From positions 1 to 64,000 of the forward strand of contig CAYLRY010000007.1 of assembly GCA_964386535.1 (NCBI GenBank): DNA of 64,000 bases. The letters are read 5' to 3'. The translations under genes and the position numbers were made by a program. A model generated the notes under the pieces. The model saw nothing but the letters and a program-made list of their open reading frames with translations. It ran no database searches and was not told the DNA's origin. The stretch comes from CAYLRY01 sp964386535 (GTDB lineage: Bacteria; Chloroflexota; Dehalococcoidia; Dehalococcoidales; UBA3254). This document shows positions 16,257-25,169 of this stretch, piece by piece. Position 1 is the stretch's first letter, and every line of letters starts with the position of its first letter.

Positions 16257-18383
16257 ATGGATAAAAAGCGTTATATCCTGGTAGTCTCTCAAACTCCTGA
16301 GCTGGCCGGCATACTCCGTCAAGCTACAGAGGAGAATATTGAACTGTCGCCGGTCTCGACAGCGTCTGAAGCTAAGGAAAAAGTCCGCCTCCTGCATCCT
16401 GAAATAATTGTATTGGGGCATCTAGAACCACCGGGTGAAGTTGAAAAACTGGCAAGTGAACTTAGTACAGGCTGGATTTCCCGTCACTCTACCATTTTAG
16501 AGATTGATGAAAACATATTGGAAGGTTCTTTCCGTATTGTAAAAGATGCAGCCAGTGATATATCAGGAAGGGCTGACAAACCAACTGTTACAACTTCAGG
16601 TGAGTTCCTTACGGCAAACATTTTTTTACCTGTTTTAAAAGAAGAAATCCAGGACATACTTGATGAGAGGTCAAATGCCCTGAAAGATTCTATCCTTGAT
16701 CCTGAGGGCTTTTGCGTAACCTGGGAACAAATACCCGGCCTGGGGGCTTTTGAAATACGACAAGAACTGGTGCTGGAAAATGCCAGGAAAGCAGCTCAGG
16801 GAGGTAAAATTTGCGCCATCAGCATTGTAGATAATCCGGGGGGTAATCCGGCTATTGCCACTGAAATACTTTGCTCTGAGATCCATAAGATCGGGATAGA
16901 GCCCTTGGTGCACCTGGCCTTCCGGGATAAGAGCAGAAACCAGGTGGAAAGCCTGTTATACCAGCTAGCGGCCCTTGACATAAATAACCTGCTGATACTA
17001 ACCGGCGATTATCCCTCTAATGCCGGTTTTCAGGGTATGTCACGGCCGGTCTTTGATCTGGATTCTGTCAATGGTTTGCAGCTTATTGCAGCTATGAACC
17101 AGGGTATGGAACATGAGATGATGCGTAAGAAAACCCGTCTGGCGCCCACGGATTTTTTTGCCGGCGTAGCCTTCTCGCCATTTAAAAGGGACGAAGCGGA
17201 GGTCATGGGACAATATTTTAAACTCAAGAAAAAGATCGAAGCCGGAGCTGACTTTATTATTACCCAGATAGGTTATGACTTCCGCAAACTGCATGAACTT
17301 CAAATCTGGTTGAAGACGCATGGATACAAAATACCGATTCTTATCAGTATCCAGGTTCTTTCGCTGGCCGCTGCCAGGTCCATGCATGATAACCGGGTCC
17401 CCGGCTGTATTATTACCGGTAAACTGCTGGCGCAGATAACAGAAGAGTCACGATCTGCTGATAAAGGGAAGCAGTCCCGCCTGGACCGGGCGGCAAAGAT
17501 GTTTGCCATTGCCCGGGGTATGGGTTTTGCCGGGGCCTGCATCAGCGGTCAGAACATACCCTATGAAAGCGTGGAATATATCATTGAAAAAGGCCGTGAG
17601 TTAACCTCTGTTTGGCCTGATTTGCTGCCTGAGTTTGAATTTCCACAGGAAAAGGGTTTCTACTATTTTGAAAGAGGGGATCTTCCCCTTTCCTCCTTTA
17701 ATAGAGGGAAGGCTCAGAGCTTGCACTTAGAAATACCCGCTAACCAGGCTTCATTTTTTGAAAAAGGCATTGACAATAAAAGCAAACCTGTTAGCACAGG
17801 AGGTTCAGGTATTTCTGAGGTCTCAGAAGTTGCTCCTGGAGGGGACTTCACCGGTGATCCACCTGAAAAACTGATACGTGGTTTGAACCTGGAAAAACAG
17901 TCTCTCCGCACTCAAAAACCGGTTCATCCCATTATTTATTATTTATCACGCGTTTTGCACGTTACCATTTTTGAACCGGCCAGTCCCATTTTTAAGATAC
18001 TGCAACCTGTTATGCGGCGGATTGATTCTTCTCCCGGGATGCGTAAAGCTTTCGGAGCAGTTGAGTACTGGATCAAGGCTACACTTTACGGCTGTATGAA
18101 CTGCGGCGACTGCGCACTATTTGATGTGGCATACCTGTGCCCTGTATCCCAGTGCCCCAAAAATCAGAGAAATGGACCCTGCGGCGGCAGCTATCACGGC
18201 TGGTGCGAGGTTTATCCCCATGAAAGAAAGTGTGTCTGGGTCAGGGCTTATTTGCGTCTGAAAGCTCAGCATAAGGAGGATACCATTGGTACGCTGATCG
18301 TACCTCCGTGTAACTGGGAGCTGTGGCAGTCATCATCCTGGTTAAATTATTTTATGAAAAGAGACCACATCTCCAGGAGATAA
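16257..18383 (+). CDS. Receiver-like / methylenetetrahydrofolate reductase / MetV three-part fusion
   Basis: A 708-residue fusion. Residues about 145-470 are MTHFR (MetF), the flavoenzyme that reduces methylene-THF to methyl-THF; visible are TWEQIPGLGAFEI with the catalytic-type Glu, the barrel strand LLILTGDYPSN, and FITQIGYD. Residues about 600-690 are the Cys-rich MetV/MTHFR_C domain: YGCMNCGDC, LCPVSQCPK, NGPCGG, WCEVYP and CVW. Residues 1-120 look like a CheY-type fold but lack the acidic pair (VVSQ) and the phosphoacceptor (IIVLGHLEPP), so it cannot be phosphorylated normally. A Ser/Gly-rich linker (about 500-560) precedes MetV. It supplies the methyl-branch step missing from the 25-42 kb cluster. 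There is no recognisable ribosome-binding site. Confidence 0.9.
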   Translation: MDKKRYILVVSQTPELAGILRQATEENIELSPVSTASEAKEKVRLLHPEIIVLGHLEPPGEVEKLASELSTGWISRHSTILEIDENILEGSFRIVKDAASDISGRADKPTVTTSGEFLTANIFLPVLKEEIQDILDERSNALKDSILDPEGFCVTWEQIPGLGAFEIRQELVLENARKAAQGGKICAISIVDNPGGNPAIATEILCSEIHKIGIEPLVHLAFRDKSRNQVESLLYQLAALDINNLLILTGDYPSNAGFQGMSRPVFDLDSVNGLQLIAAMNQGMEHEMMRKKTRLAPTDFFAGVAFSPFKRDEAEVMGQYFKLKKKIEAGADFIITQIGYDFRKLHELQIWLKTHGYKIPILISIQVLSLAAARSMHDNRVPGCIITGKLLAQITEESRSADKGKQSRLDRAAKMFAIARGMGFAGACISGQNIPYESVEYIIEKGRELTSVWPDLLPEFEFPQEKGFYYFERGDLPLSSFNRGKAQSLHLEIPANQASFFEKGIDNKSKPVSTGGSGISEVSEVAPGGDFTGDPPEKLIRGLNLEKQSLRTQKPVHPIIYYLSRVLHVTIFEPASPIFKILQPVMRRIDSSPGMRKAFGAVEYWIKATLYGCMNCGDCALFDVAYLCPVSQCPKNQRNGPCGGSYHGWCEVYPHERKCVWVRAYLRLKAQHKEDTIGTLIVPPCNWELWQSSSWLNYFMKRDHISRR

Positions 18384-18537
18384 GTTCCACACAGGTATTG
18401 GATTCAAAAAAGTCAGCCAGGGCGGTTATTATTATTAAAACAACGCCGGATATCAAGGTCAATTGAAAAGAATTTTACATAGAAAGTAATCCATTCCGGT
18501 GTTAAAATACGAAAGGGCGAAATTGTAGGGAAGCTAA

Positions 18538-19281
18538 ATGCCGGAAAAACCTGAAATCAAACAAGAAAAAGAAGACTATCTGGGGCATCGCAAACGGTTA
18601 CGGGAAAAATTCCTGAAGTCCGGCCTGGCGGGATTCCAGGACTATGAAATCATTGAATTGCTTCTCACTTTAGGTAGACCCCGCACTGATATGAAACACC
18701 AGGCCAAGGAAGCTATCCGCCGGTTTAAGACTTTACGAGGTGTTCTGGAAGCCACTCCTGAAGCACTTCAGGAGATAAAAGGGATAGGTCCTCACAGCGT
18801 TTTTGGCATCAAGTTCACCCAGGCAGTCGCCCGGGAATTCCTTAAAGAAAAGAGCCTGGAAAAACCGGTTTGCGGTTCCTCCCAGGAAATCTATGATTAT
18901 TTTTATCATTCCATGCGCGATCAAAAGAAGGAAGTCATTAAAGTAGTGTATCTTAATAGTCAGAACCAGATCCTAGAAATACAGGATTTTCCACCGGGGA
19001 CTGTAGACAGCAGCTTTGTCTACCCCCGCGAGGTAATGGAAGGCGCTATAAAATGTGGAGCAGTTTCACTGGTTCTGGTGCACAATCATCCTTCAGGCAA
19101 TCCGTCACCCAGTGAAAGCGATAAGGAACTGACGCGCAGCATGGTACATATCGGCTCAATGATGCAGATCAAGTTGCTGGATCATATTATTATAGGCGAT
19201 AACCGGTTCTACAGTTTTGCCGCTGAAGGACTTATAGGCAGGAGTGAAGTGGAACTGATAAAACTGAAGCAGGGCTTTTAA
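18538..19281 (+). CDS. radC: RadC/JAB-domain protein, copy 1
   Basis: A 247-residue RadC-family protein. The N-terminal helical part with a helix-hairpin-helix (EIKGIGPHS, about residue 80) is followed by the JAB/MPN metalloprotease-like domain with HNHPSGNPSPSESD, which fits the His-x-His-x10-Asp zinc pattern. RadC proteins were linked to DNA repair, but their biochemical function is unsettled. This copy lacks the usual N-terminal ERPRERL motif, which is present in the second copy (62275-62979). An extended -10 box (TGTTAAAAT) lies at 18500-18508, 30 bases upstream, so it seems to be transcribed independently of the fusion gene before it. Confidence 0.88.
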   Translation: MPEKPEIKQEKEDYLGHRKRLREKFLKSGLAGFQDYEIIELLLTLGRPRTDMKHQAKEAIRRFKTLRGVLEATPEALQEIKGIGPHSVFGIKFTQAVAREFLKEKSLEKPVCGSSQEIYDYFYHSMRDQKKEVIKVVYLNSQNQILEIQDFPPGTVDSSFVYPREVMEGAIKCGAVSLVLVHNHPSGNPSPSESDKELTRSMVHIGSMMQIKLLDHIIIGDNRFYSFAAEGLIGRSEVELIKLKQGF

Positions 19282-19561
19282 ATTTAAAGCAGGGGTTTTG
19301 AATTAATATTAAAAACATAATTCTGATCCATCTTTAAAAATATTGTTCTGAAATCAGAAAAGGAAGATGGGGGTTCCAGTGTCTTGAGATAAATAATCTC
19401 ACTGATTGAAAGAAATTCATCTTGATTTTATATCTTGATTTTACATTTATTAACACCAGACCTGTGGAAACCTGTATGCAGGTAAGGCGTAAAAGCCAGG
19501 GGGAGGGTTTTCCCGCCTGGTTGGAATATGATTTGCTGGAACGTCAGAAGGATAGAGGCGG

Positions 19562-20491
19562 ATGAAAATAGACTGTTTTTGCCATTTTATGCCACCGATT
19601 TATCTTACCGCTTTGCAAAAGAAAGCCAGGCTGACCTCGAACTATGACCGTGAACTGGCCAATGAGGCCAATACCAACCTGGATGTCAGGCTGCGCCTTA
19701 TGGACCGTTATCCTGATATATTACAGGTATTGTCCATATCTCAACCGCCTCTGGACAAAGTTGCTTCTTCTCAAGATGCTGTCGAACTGGCCCAGATTGC
19801 TAATGATGGGCTGGCTGAGTTAGTGCTGAAATATCCAGACAAATTCGCAGGAGCCATAGCTTGTTTGCCTCTGAATGATATTGAGGCTTCCCTGGCTGAG
19901 GTTGACCGGGCGATCACTCAATTACGTTTTCGGGGCGTGGAGATTTATAGCAATGTCAATGGCGAGTTCCCGGATGCAGCCAGATTTAGACCTTTGTATG
20001 AGAAAATGGTACGCTATGATCTTCCCATCTGGCTGCACCCCTGCCTGGGTGTTACCGGAGACCAGGCGCTTTTCGGCTGGCCTTATGAGACTTCAGCAGC
20101 AGTGGTAAAACTGGTAGCTGGAGGTATCATACGCGACTCCCCGGAAATCAAGTTCATTATCCATCATGGCGGCTCTATGGTTTCTTTTTTTGAAGGACGC
20201 ATTAAATGGATGTACCCATTGGAATTTGGAATAGAGATAAAAGAACCCCGGGAACAGTTCCGCCGGTTTTTTGTTGATACTGCGGTCTACGGCAGTACTT
20301 CTGCTTTTAAATGCGCTTATGATTTTTTCAGCGCTGATCATATGCTCTTCGGTACGGATATGCCTCTGGGGCCCAAATATGGCCTGACCGCTGAGACGAT
20401 TTACTGTATAGAAGCATCCGATATTCCAAAGATAGAAAAGGAAAAGATCTTCTGGCGCAATGCAGTCAATCTGCTTAAAATAGCCGTCTGA
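19562..20491 (+). CDS. Amidohydrolase-2 family protein with altered metal-ligand motif
   Basis: A 309-residue TIM-barrel protein of the amidohydrolase-2 family (ACMSD, gamma-resorcylate decarboxylase and relatives). Later ligands are present: IWLHP (about residue 160), FIIHHGGSM (about 198) and LFGTDMPLG (about 265). The N-terminal His-x-His of the family is here DCFCHFMP, so the first metal-binding His is replaced by Phe. It may bind a single metal differently or act as a non-hydrolytic decarboxylase or lyase. The ATG is preceded by GAGGCGG. The gene ends exactly next to the convergent ogt gene. Substrate unknown. Confidence 0.83.
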   Translation: MKIDCFCHFMPPIYLTALQKKARLTSNYDRELANEANTNLDVRLRLMDRYPDILQVLSISQPPLDKVASSQDAVELAQIANDGLAELVLKYPDKFAGAIACLPLNDIEASLAEVDRAITQLRFRGVEIYSNVNGEFPDAARFRPLYEKMVRYDLPIWLHPCLGVTGDQALFGWPYETSAAVVKLVAGGIIRDSPEIKFIIHHGGSMVSFFEGRIKWMYPLEFGIEIKEPREQFRRFFVDTAVYGSTSAFKCAYDFFSADHMLFGTDMPLGPKYGLTAETIYCIEASDIPKIEKEKIFWRNAVNLLKIAV

Positions 20492-21019
20492 TCAATAACA
20501 ATATTGTTTAGATTCAAGGGCTAGAAGAAACCTTTTCATATCCAGACCTCCACCAAATCCACCCAGGGCGCCATCCTTGGAGATCACCCTGTGACAGGGG
20601 ATAATGACAGGCAGCGGATTTCTGCCCAGAGCCTGACCAACGGCACGAGCAGCCAGAGGTTTACCAATTTGCAAGGCTATCCAGTTGTAACTTTGGGTTT
20701 CGCCATATTTAATGCTTCTGGTAGCGGTCCAAACTGACTGTTGAAAAGGGGTAGCACCGGATATATCGATTTTTCCACTGAAATTGATATTTTTTCCATT
20801 GAAATAGGATTGTAGTTCTGCACACCATTCCTGGAAATATTCCGGCATGTAATTTACGGCATTATTAACCCCCAGTTTTATTGTTACCAGGTCACGGGTT
20901 TTCTGGGGGAAGGTAGCCTGTAAACAACCTTCCGGTGAAGCTAACAGGCCTATCCATCCGGCGCATGTTGAAAAGATGGTATATATTAAACGACAATTTG
21001 TTCTATTCTGATCATTCAT
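20492..21019 (-). CDS. ogt: Methylated-DNA-protein-cysteine methyltransferase
   Basis: A 175-residue suicide repair protein that removes O6-alkyl groups from guanine. The active-site cysteine is in IPCHRVI (about residue 145), preceded by the DNA-binding part with GETQSYNWIALQIGKPLAARAVGQA and followed by GALGGFGGGLDMKRFLL. The N-terminal half (LASPEGCLQATFP) is the divergent ribonuclease-like domain. The stop codon abuts the convergent amidohydrolase stop with no spacer, so neither gene has room for a terminator. No strong ribosome-binding site is visible. Confidence 0.92.
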   Translation of the reverse strand: MNDQNRTNCRLIYTIFSTCAGWIGLLASPEGCLQATFPQKTRDLVTIKLGVNNAVNYMPEYFQEWCAELQSYFNGKNINFSGKIDISGATPFQQSVWTATRSIKYGETQSYNWIALQIGKPLAARAVGQALGRNPLPVIIPCHRVISKDGALGGFGGGLDMKRFLLALESKQYCY

Positions 21020-21085
21020 ATTATTTGCTGTCCCAATTGAAAAATGTAGACCTGGATAACTATATTAAGGAGTGTATTTTTAAAT

Positions 21086-21127
21086 TTTTATAGAAGCCCC
21101 TCCAATCAGGGAGGGGCTTCTATAAAA
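21086..21127. terminator. Terminator-like hairpin between hpf and ogt
   Basis: A perfect 18-bp stem (21086-21103 with 21110-21127) encloses a 6-base loop. The GC-rich core GAAGCCCCTCC is flanked by A/T pairs, so in either direction the base of the stem gives a short U or A run. It lies just after the hpf stop codon and most likely ends the hpf-containing transcript. Confidence 0.65.
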
Positions 21128-21135
21128 ATAGAATG

Positions 21136-21714
21136 CTATCTCGTGGTGGCTTCAATCAATCCGTAATTTCCATCTTTACGGCGGTAAACCAGATTCATGT
21201 TGTTACTATCAGGGTTAAAAAATAGAAAAAAATCATGCCCCAGTAATATCATCTGATCGATGGCTTCTTCAAGAGACATAGGCTTTATTTCAAAATGCTT
21301 ATTTTTCACTACTCTGGGACCGGGTTCTTCATTTTCAGATGCTTCTGCTTCGGCTGTTATTGCTGATGTTGCCTCAGTGGTAGAAGTTCTGATGGATGGA
21401 CCGCCTCTGCCTCTAATGGAAGGTTTCCGGCTTTTGTAATGTTCAATCTGACGGTTCATAAGTTCAGCAACCTTGTCAGCAGCGCTGTAAAGGTCCTGTG
21501 CCCTGACTTCACCGCGGAGCAGGGTTCCTTTATTGTTAATAGTCACCTGTAAGACGAAACGTTGTTCGGGAGACCGGGTTTTTTCTTCAGTAGCGACTAC
21601 ATCAAAAGCCAATATATTGGGGAGATAGCGGTTTATTTTCCCCAACTTTTTCGTGATATAGTCTCTTACTGCGGGTACCATTTCAATGTTTTTTCCGGAA
21701 ATTTGCATGTCCAT
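21136..21714 (-). CDS. hpf: Ribosome hibernation promoting factor, long form
   Basis: A 192-residue long-form HPF (RaiA/YfiA family) that dimerises 70S ribosomes into inactive 100S particles in slow growth. The N-terminal domain (MQISGKNIEMVPAVRDYITKKL onwards, in part) covers about residues 3-100. A charged linker rich in Glu and Ala follows, then the C-terminal dimerisation domain (KHFEIKPMSLEEAI, LLGHDFFLF, NLVYRRKDGNYGLIE). The start at 21714 is chosen because AGGAGGG lies just upstream; a longer frame would add 15 residues overlapping comF. It follows comF by 22 bases, a common bacterial neighbour. Confidence 0.93.
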   Translation of the reverse strand: MDMQISGKNIEMVPAVRDYITKKLGKINRYLPNILAFDVVATEEKTRSPEQRFVLQVTINNKGTLLRGEVRAQDLYSAADKVAELMNRQIEHYKSRKPSIRGRGGPSIRTSTTEATSAITAEAEASENEEPGPRVVKNKHFEIKPMSLEEAIDQMILLGHDFFLFFNPDSNNMNLVYRRKDGNYGLIEATTR

Positions 21715-21736
21715 TTTTTCCCTCCTCTGTAAATAA

Positions 21737-22447
21737 TTATATTTCTCTGGCCAGCACAATTCCCCATACCGAGATGGCTCCAGCAGATTTCAAAGCTACG
21801 GCGCAGGCGTCTAGTGTAGCGCCTGAAGTTGAAACATCATCGATAAGCAGGACTTGTTTATGGAATATTGCCTTACCGGTGCAGGCAAAGGCTTGCTTTA
21901 CGTTACGTCTGCGTTCCTGTACAGAGTGAGTTTGAGCCTGGGGAAGCAGATATTTCTGACGAATCAGACAATCATTAATAACCGGAAGATGAACCGTTTT
22001 GCTTAAACATCTGGCTAGTAATTCTGACTGGTTATATCCCCGTTCTCTTAGCCGTTTGGGGTGTAAAGGTACTGGAACCAGCACCTCGCCTTCCATGGGA
22101 TTCAAGTTTAAATAGTTGCTGATCAGAATCGCAAGTGGACCAGCTAAGATTTTTAAGTTCTTATATTTAAACTGGTGGATAACTTTACGAGCCAGACCTT
22201 CGAAAATGAATGGTGAGCGTATTCCATCAATGCTGGATTGCCATCCGTTACATCCGGGACATAATAAACCGCCAGGTTGAGGTTTACCACATTTGGGGCA
22301 AATAGGAGGTTTAATCAGTGGTAATGTCTGCTGGCAGGAATAACACAATAAAGTTCCCTCTTCCCCACAGCCCACACATTTCTGCGGAAATAGAAAATCC
22401 AGGGCTACCCCTTTGAATTGCATTAATCGAGGAAGCACCTGAACCAC
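21737..22447 (-). CDS. comF: ComF family phosphoribosyltransferase-like protein
   Basis: A 236-residue protein with an N-terminal double zinc-binding region (CVGCGEEG, CYSCQQ, CPKCGKPQ, CPGC at residues about 20-70) and a C-terminal type I phosphoribosyltransferase fold with the PRPP loop VLLIDDVSTSGATLD (about residue 199). ComF proteins are linked to DNA uptake or late steps of natural transformation and recombination. No other competence genes are in the window, so a DNA-processing role is inferred from the family only. The start is a GTG with a weak upstream GGATAG. Confidence 0.9.
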   Translation of the reverse strand: MVQVLPRLMQFKGVALDFLFPQKCVGCGEEGTLLCYSCQQTLPLIKPPICPKCGKPQPGGLLCPGCNGWQSSIDGIRSPFIFEGLARKVIHQFKYKNLKILAGPLAILISNYLNLNPMEGEVLVPVPLHPKRLRERGYNQSELLARCLSKTVHLPVINDCLIRQKYLLPQAQTHSVQERRRNVKQAFACTGKAIFHKQVLLIDDVSTSGATLDACAVALKSAGAISVWGIVLAREI

Positions 22448-22482
22448 CTATCCTTACTAATTAACTGAACGGAATCTGAACT

Positions 22483-22695
22483 TCAGTGAGATCTAACCGA
22501 ATGAGCTCCGTTGTTGATAGGCTCATAAATATAAACATCACCATTTCTGATCTTCAGGTTAAATCCACAGTCGGGGTTTGTACAAACCCACGCTTTGTAT
22601 TGAATAGCAGCTCCCTGACTTCCGAAATCAGATAGCGGTACCAGGTCGCCTACCTTGCATTTTTGACACTTCGGAAAACTGTTATTAGGTTCCAA
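22483..22695 (-). CDS. Small zinc-ribbon protein
   Basis: A 70-residue protein with two Cys pairs, CQKC (about residue 10) and CTNPDC (about residue 38), consistent with one zinc ribbon. The middle carries AAIQYKAWVC and the end NGDVYIYEPIN. The start is taken as the TTG at 22695 because GGAGGTGG lies 6-7 bases before it; the longer frame starting at 22755 overlaps the thpR gene. Function unknown. Similar short ribbon proteins are common in anaerobic Chloroflexota-like genomes, but I cannot name a family. Confidence 0.7.
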   Translation of the reverse strand: MEPNNSFPKCQKCKVGDLVPLSDFGSQGAAIQYKAWVCTNPDCGFNLKIRNGDVYIYEPINNGAHSVRSH

Positions 22696-22748
22696 AAGTC
22701 CACCTCCCGTCCAGCTTGTTAATGAAGTATACAACAATCGAGTGGAAA

Positions 22749-23354
22749 TTAGCAAGAGTTTTTTAATTGGATCGAGGCTAATTCTGTATAAACAGCCCCA
22801 CTCCGGGTCAACTGGCTTCTCATCAAGCTTATAGAATTAACTTTTATAACAAGATCGGAATTAAAATTAAGGCGCGCAATACTTTCTCCCAGCGACTGTC
22901 TCTGAAGGGGAGACGCATAATCTCGCACCCTGGCCAGTGTGAGATGAGGCGTGAATACCCTGTTTTCAGGAGGAAATCCTATCTTTGACAGATTATTTTC
23001 CAGGTTTTTTTGTAAAAGCTGGAGTATATCCAGGTCTCCGTTTATCCCTACCCAGACTATCTGAACTCTTTTCAGATGCGGAAAAGCGCCCAGACCTTTA
23101 AGTTCCAGGTTGAAAGGTCCGATATCCTGAGATGCGGCTTCTATTAGTTTGATTATCTGTTCAATCCGTCCGGCAGGTACATTACCGAGGAATTTCAGGG
23201 TAAGATGGATTCCTTCAGGATCAACCCATTTGATAAAGGAAGGTTCAGAGGATTTCAGAATTTCCTGCACCCGTTTTAACCCCATCATAACCGGTTCCGG
23301 CAATTGGATGGCAATGAAAGAGCGGATTTGATCTATATTTTCACCTTTTATCAT
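22749..23354 (-). CDS. thpR: RNA 2',3'-cyclic phosphodiesterase
   Basis: A 201-residue member of the 2H phosphoesterase superfamily (LigT/ThpR), which opens 2',3'-cyclic phosphates in RNA. Both His-x-Thr-x motifs are present: HLTLKFLG (about residue 50) and HLTLARVR (about residue 136). It starts RSFIAIQLPEP after a short leader. The ATG at 23354 is preferred because GGGAG lies 6 bases upstream, inside the end of the preceding amidohydrolase gene; the two genes overlap by 14 bases, so translation is probably coupled. Confidence 0.9.
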   Translation of the reverse strand: MIKGENIDQIRSFIAIQLPEPVMMGLKRVQEILKSSEPSFIKWVDPEGIHLTLKFLGNVPAGRIEQIIKLIEAASQDIGPFNLELKGLGAFPHLKRVQIVWVGINGDLDILQLLQKNLENNLSKIGFPPENRVFTPHLTLARVRDYASPLQRQSLGESIARLNFNSDLVIKVNSISLMRSQLTRSGAVYTELASIQLKNSC

Positions 23355-24189
23355 CTTCAACTCCCAATAGTTTTACCGCATTTCCGGATAGTATTTTTTC
23401 TATTTGCTTCTCATTCATCTGAGAATTCATGATCTCCTTTAAAAGTCTGCCAGGATGAAGCAGGGGATAATCAGAGCCGAAGAGAACTTTATCACTTCCG
23501 ATAATGCTGGAAACCTGTTGATATACCTGAGGTGAATACAAAAAAGGAGATGCGGCACAATCGAAATAAACATGTTTCAAAGCTTTATTAATTTCAGGCA
23601 TCAAGGCGTAAAAAGGCAGTCCGCCTCCCCAATGAGCGCAAACCATAGTCAGATCCGGGAAAGTGTTAATTAAGTCTATAATTAAATCCGGTGTGATATC
23701 TCCCTTTCCCGGATAAAGATGTCCTAAAGGCTCGGAAGTATGAGTGAGCAGGATTAAATGATTCTCGATTAGGGTAAGTATTACCGGTTCAATTGTTTTG
23801 ATATTTTCAAATAGATCGCGGGACGGCCGCACTTCTCCGATGCCGCGGATTCCGCCTTTAATGCAACGTTCTATTTCTTTTATGGAAATTTCCGGACGCT
23901 CCATTTTTATTGTGCCGAAGCCGATTAAACGATCCGGATAACGTGCTATTGATTCCAGTATATAATCGTTGGTTGTATGGCATAATTCATGACTGTTCCA
24001 GGCGAAATTTAATACCACTGAGCGGGTTATACCCTCTTGATCCATTTCCGCGATCAATTCTTCAGCGCTGGTCAGCCTGGCTTTAGGATTGGAATATAAC
24101 TCCGCAAAAAGTGGATCACAGGCAGCCACTTCTGAGCGTTTTTTAATCAACCATGGTGGAAAGATATGAGTATGAAAATCTATGATCAT
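23341..24189 (-). CDS. Amidohydrolase-2 family hydrolase
   Basis: A 282-residue TIM-barrel metal-dependent hydrolase. It begins with the intact metal motif DFHTHIFPPW, and has LLTHTSEP (about residue 148), VCAHWGGGLPF (about 185) and LFGSDYPLLHPGR (about 235) as further ligand segments. Compared with the relative at 19562, all expected His residues are present, so it is likely a true hydrolase or decarboxylase. Substrate unknown. It precedes thpR with a short overlap. Confidence 0.86.
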   Translation of the reverse strand: MIIDFHTHIFPPWLIKKRSEVAACDPLFAELYSNPKARLTSAEELIAEMDQEGITRSVVLNFAWNSHELCHTTNDYILESIARYPDRLIGFGTIKMERPEISIKEIERCIKGGIRGIGEVRPSRDLFENIKTIEPVILTLIENHLILLTHTSEPLGHLYPGKGDITPDLIIDLINTFPDLTMVCAHWGGGLPFYALMPEINKALKHVYFDCAASPFLYSPQVYQQVSSIIGSDKVLFGSDYPLLHPGRLLKEIMNSQMNEKQIEKILSGNAVKLLGVEDDKR

Positions 24190-24259
24190 AGCAGAATTAT
24201 ATCAGACCCGGAAGCGCTTTACAGCCTGAAAGCTATTACAAACTGAGAAGTTGAGAGAT

Positions 24260-24952
24260 TCATAAAGAGCGGAAATCAGAGGGTCCCGGCTGGCTGGTAA
24301 AAGCTAAAGGTTCAATTTTATCTTTAAGAGTACCTTTTTCGCGCTTGAATGAGAATATGCATCGTATTAGTGATATGATTACGCCAATAGAGAGACCGAC
24401 GATCCCGATGATTAAAATTACCTCAATACTATTTTCTAAAACTGCATTATCAATTTTAAACGGAAATATGGCAAAAATCACATAAGCGGGCAGAATCCCA
24501 GAACCGAAAATGACTGCACGAACCAGGTACTGAAACCAGCGGGGACGGAACATAAGCAAAAAGAAATTCCCCATAATACTAAAGAAGAGAGCTATATTAA
24601 TAGCCCAGAGACATTGCTCATAGGCCTTTGAGAGAAATGGAATTTCAACATGATTATACACGTTATTTAATATGTTCCAAAAGAATTTGGAGAAATCTGA
24701 GGGAATCCAGGGAACATAAATTAATAATAAATTATTAAATGTGTAGAGCAGGATGATGCTGACGGCAATTGCAACGATGAAACCGCGGATACGATAAGCC
24801 TTCCATTCCGGAGCGGCTTTTTCCTCCACAAGCGGCTGACTTTCGACAACGTTTAGCGGAGCCGGGATTTCATGCGTACTATCATGAAAGTTTGGTTCTG
24901 CTCCGGGATCATTTTGCATTAGTTCGATATTTTCCGGTAATTCTGGATTCAT
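24260..24952 (-). CDS. Uncharacterised four-helix membrane protein
   Basis: A 230-residue protein with a hydrophilic N-terminus of about 55 residues (Glu/Pro-rich) and four hydrophobic stretches: around residues 56-80, 115-137, 143-165 and 177-200. It ends with a charged tail (FKREKGTLKDKIEPLAF). I recognise no family. It sits just downstream of a gap that separates it from the NuoF-like gene. Topology suggests a small integral membrane protein of unknown role. Confidence 0.7.
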   Translation of the reverse strand: MNPELPENIELMQNDPGAEPNFHDSTHEIPAPLNVVESQPLVEEKAAPEWKAYRIRGFIVAIAVSIILLYTFNNLLLIYVPWIPSDFSKFFWNILNNVYNHVEIPFLSKAYEQCLWAINIALFFSIMGNFFLLMFRPRWFQYLVRAVIFGSGILPAYVIFAIFPFKIDNAVLENSIEVILIIGIVGLSIGVIISLIRCIFSFKREKGTLKDKIEPLAFTSQPGPSDFRSL

Positions 24953-25169
24953 AATATTATAATTATCCGCGTATCAGGATATCAACGGTCAGATTAAAGA
25001 AACAAGTTGCCCTCGGCCTGCTGATCTGTATCTTATTATACCTCTTTCAAGCTTATTTTATAATAATAAATATAGGCTATAACCATGAGTGCGGCGATAT
25101 TCGCCTGAAACATGTTGCGAAAGACAACTACCTGGGGAAAAGAAATAAATTTATGCTGACATGGGTGAA

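Noticed and set aside
19410..19450. Short tandem CTTGATTTTA repeat upstream of the amidohydrolase
   Set aside because: Only two copies in AT-rich sequence; too little to call a repeat array or regulatory site.
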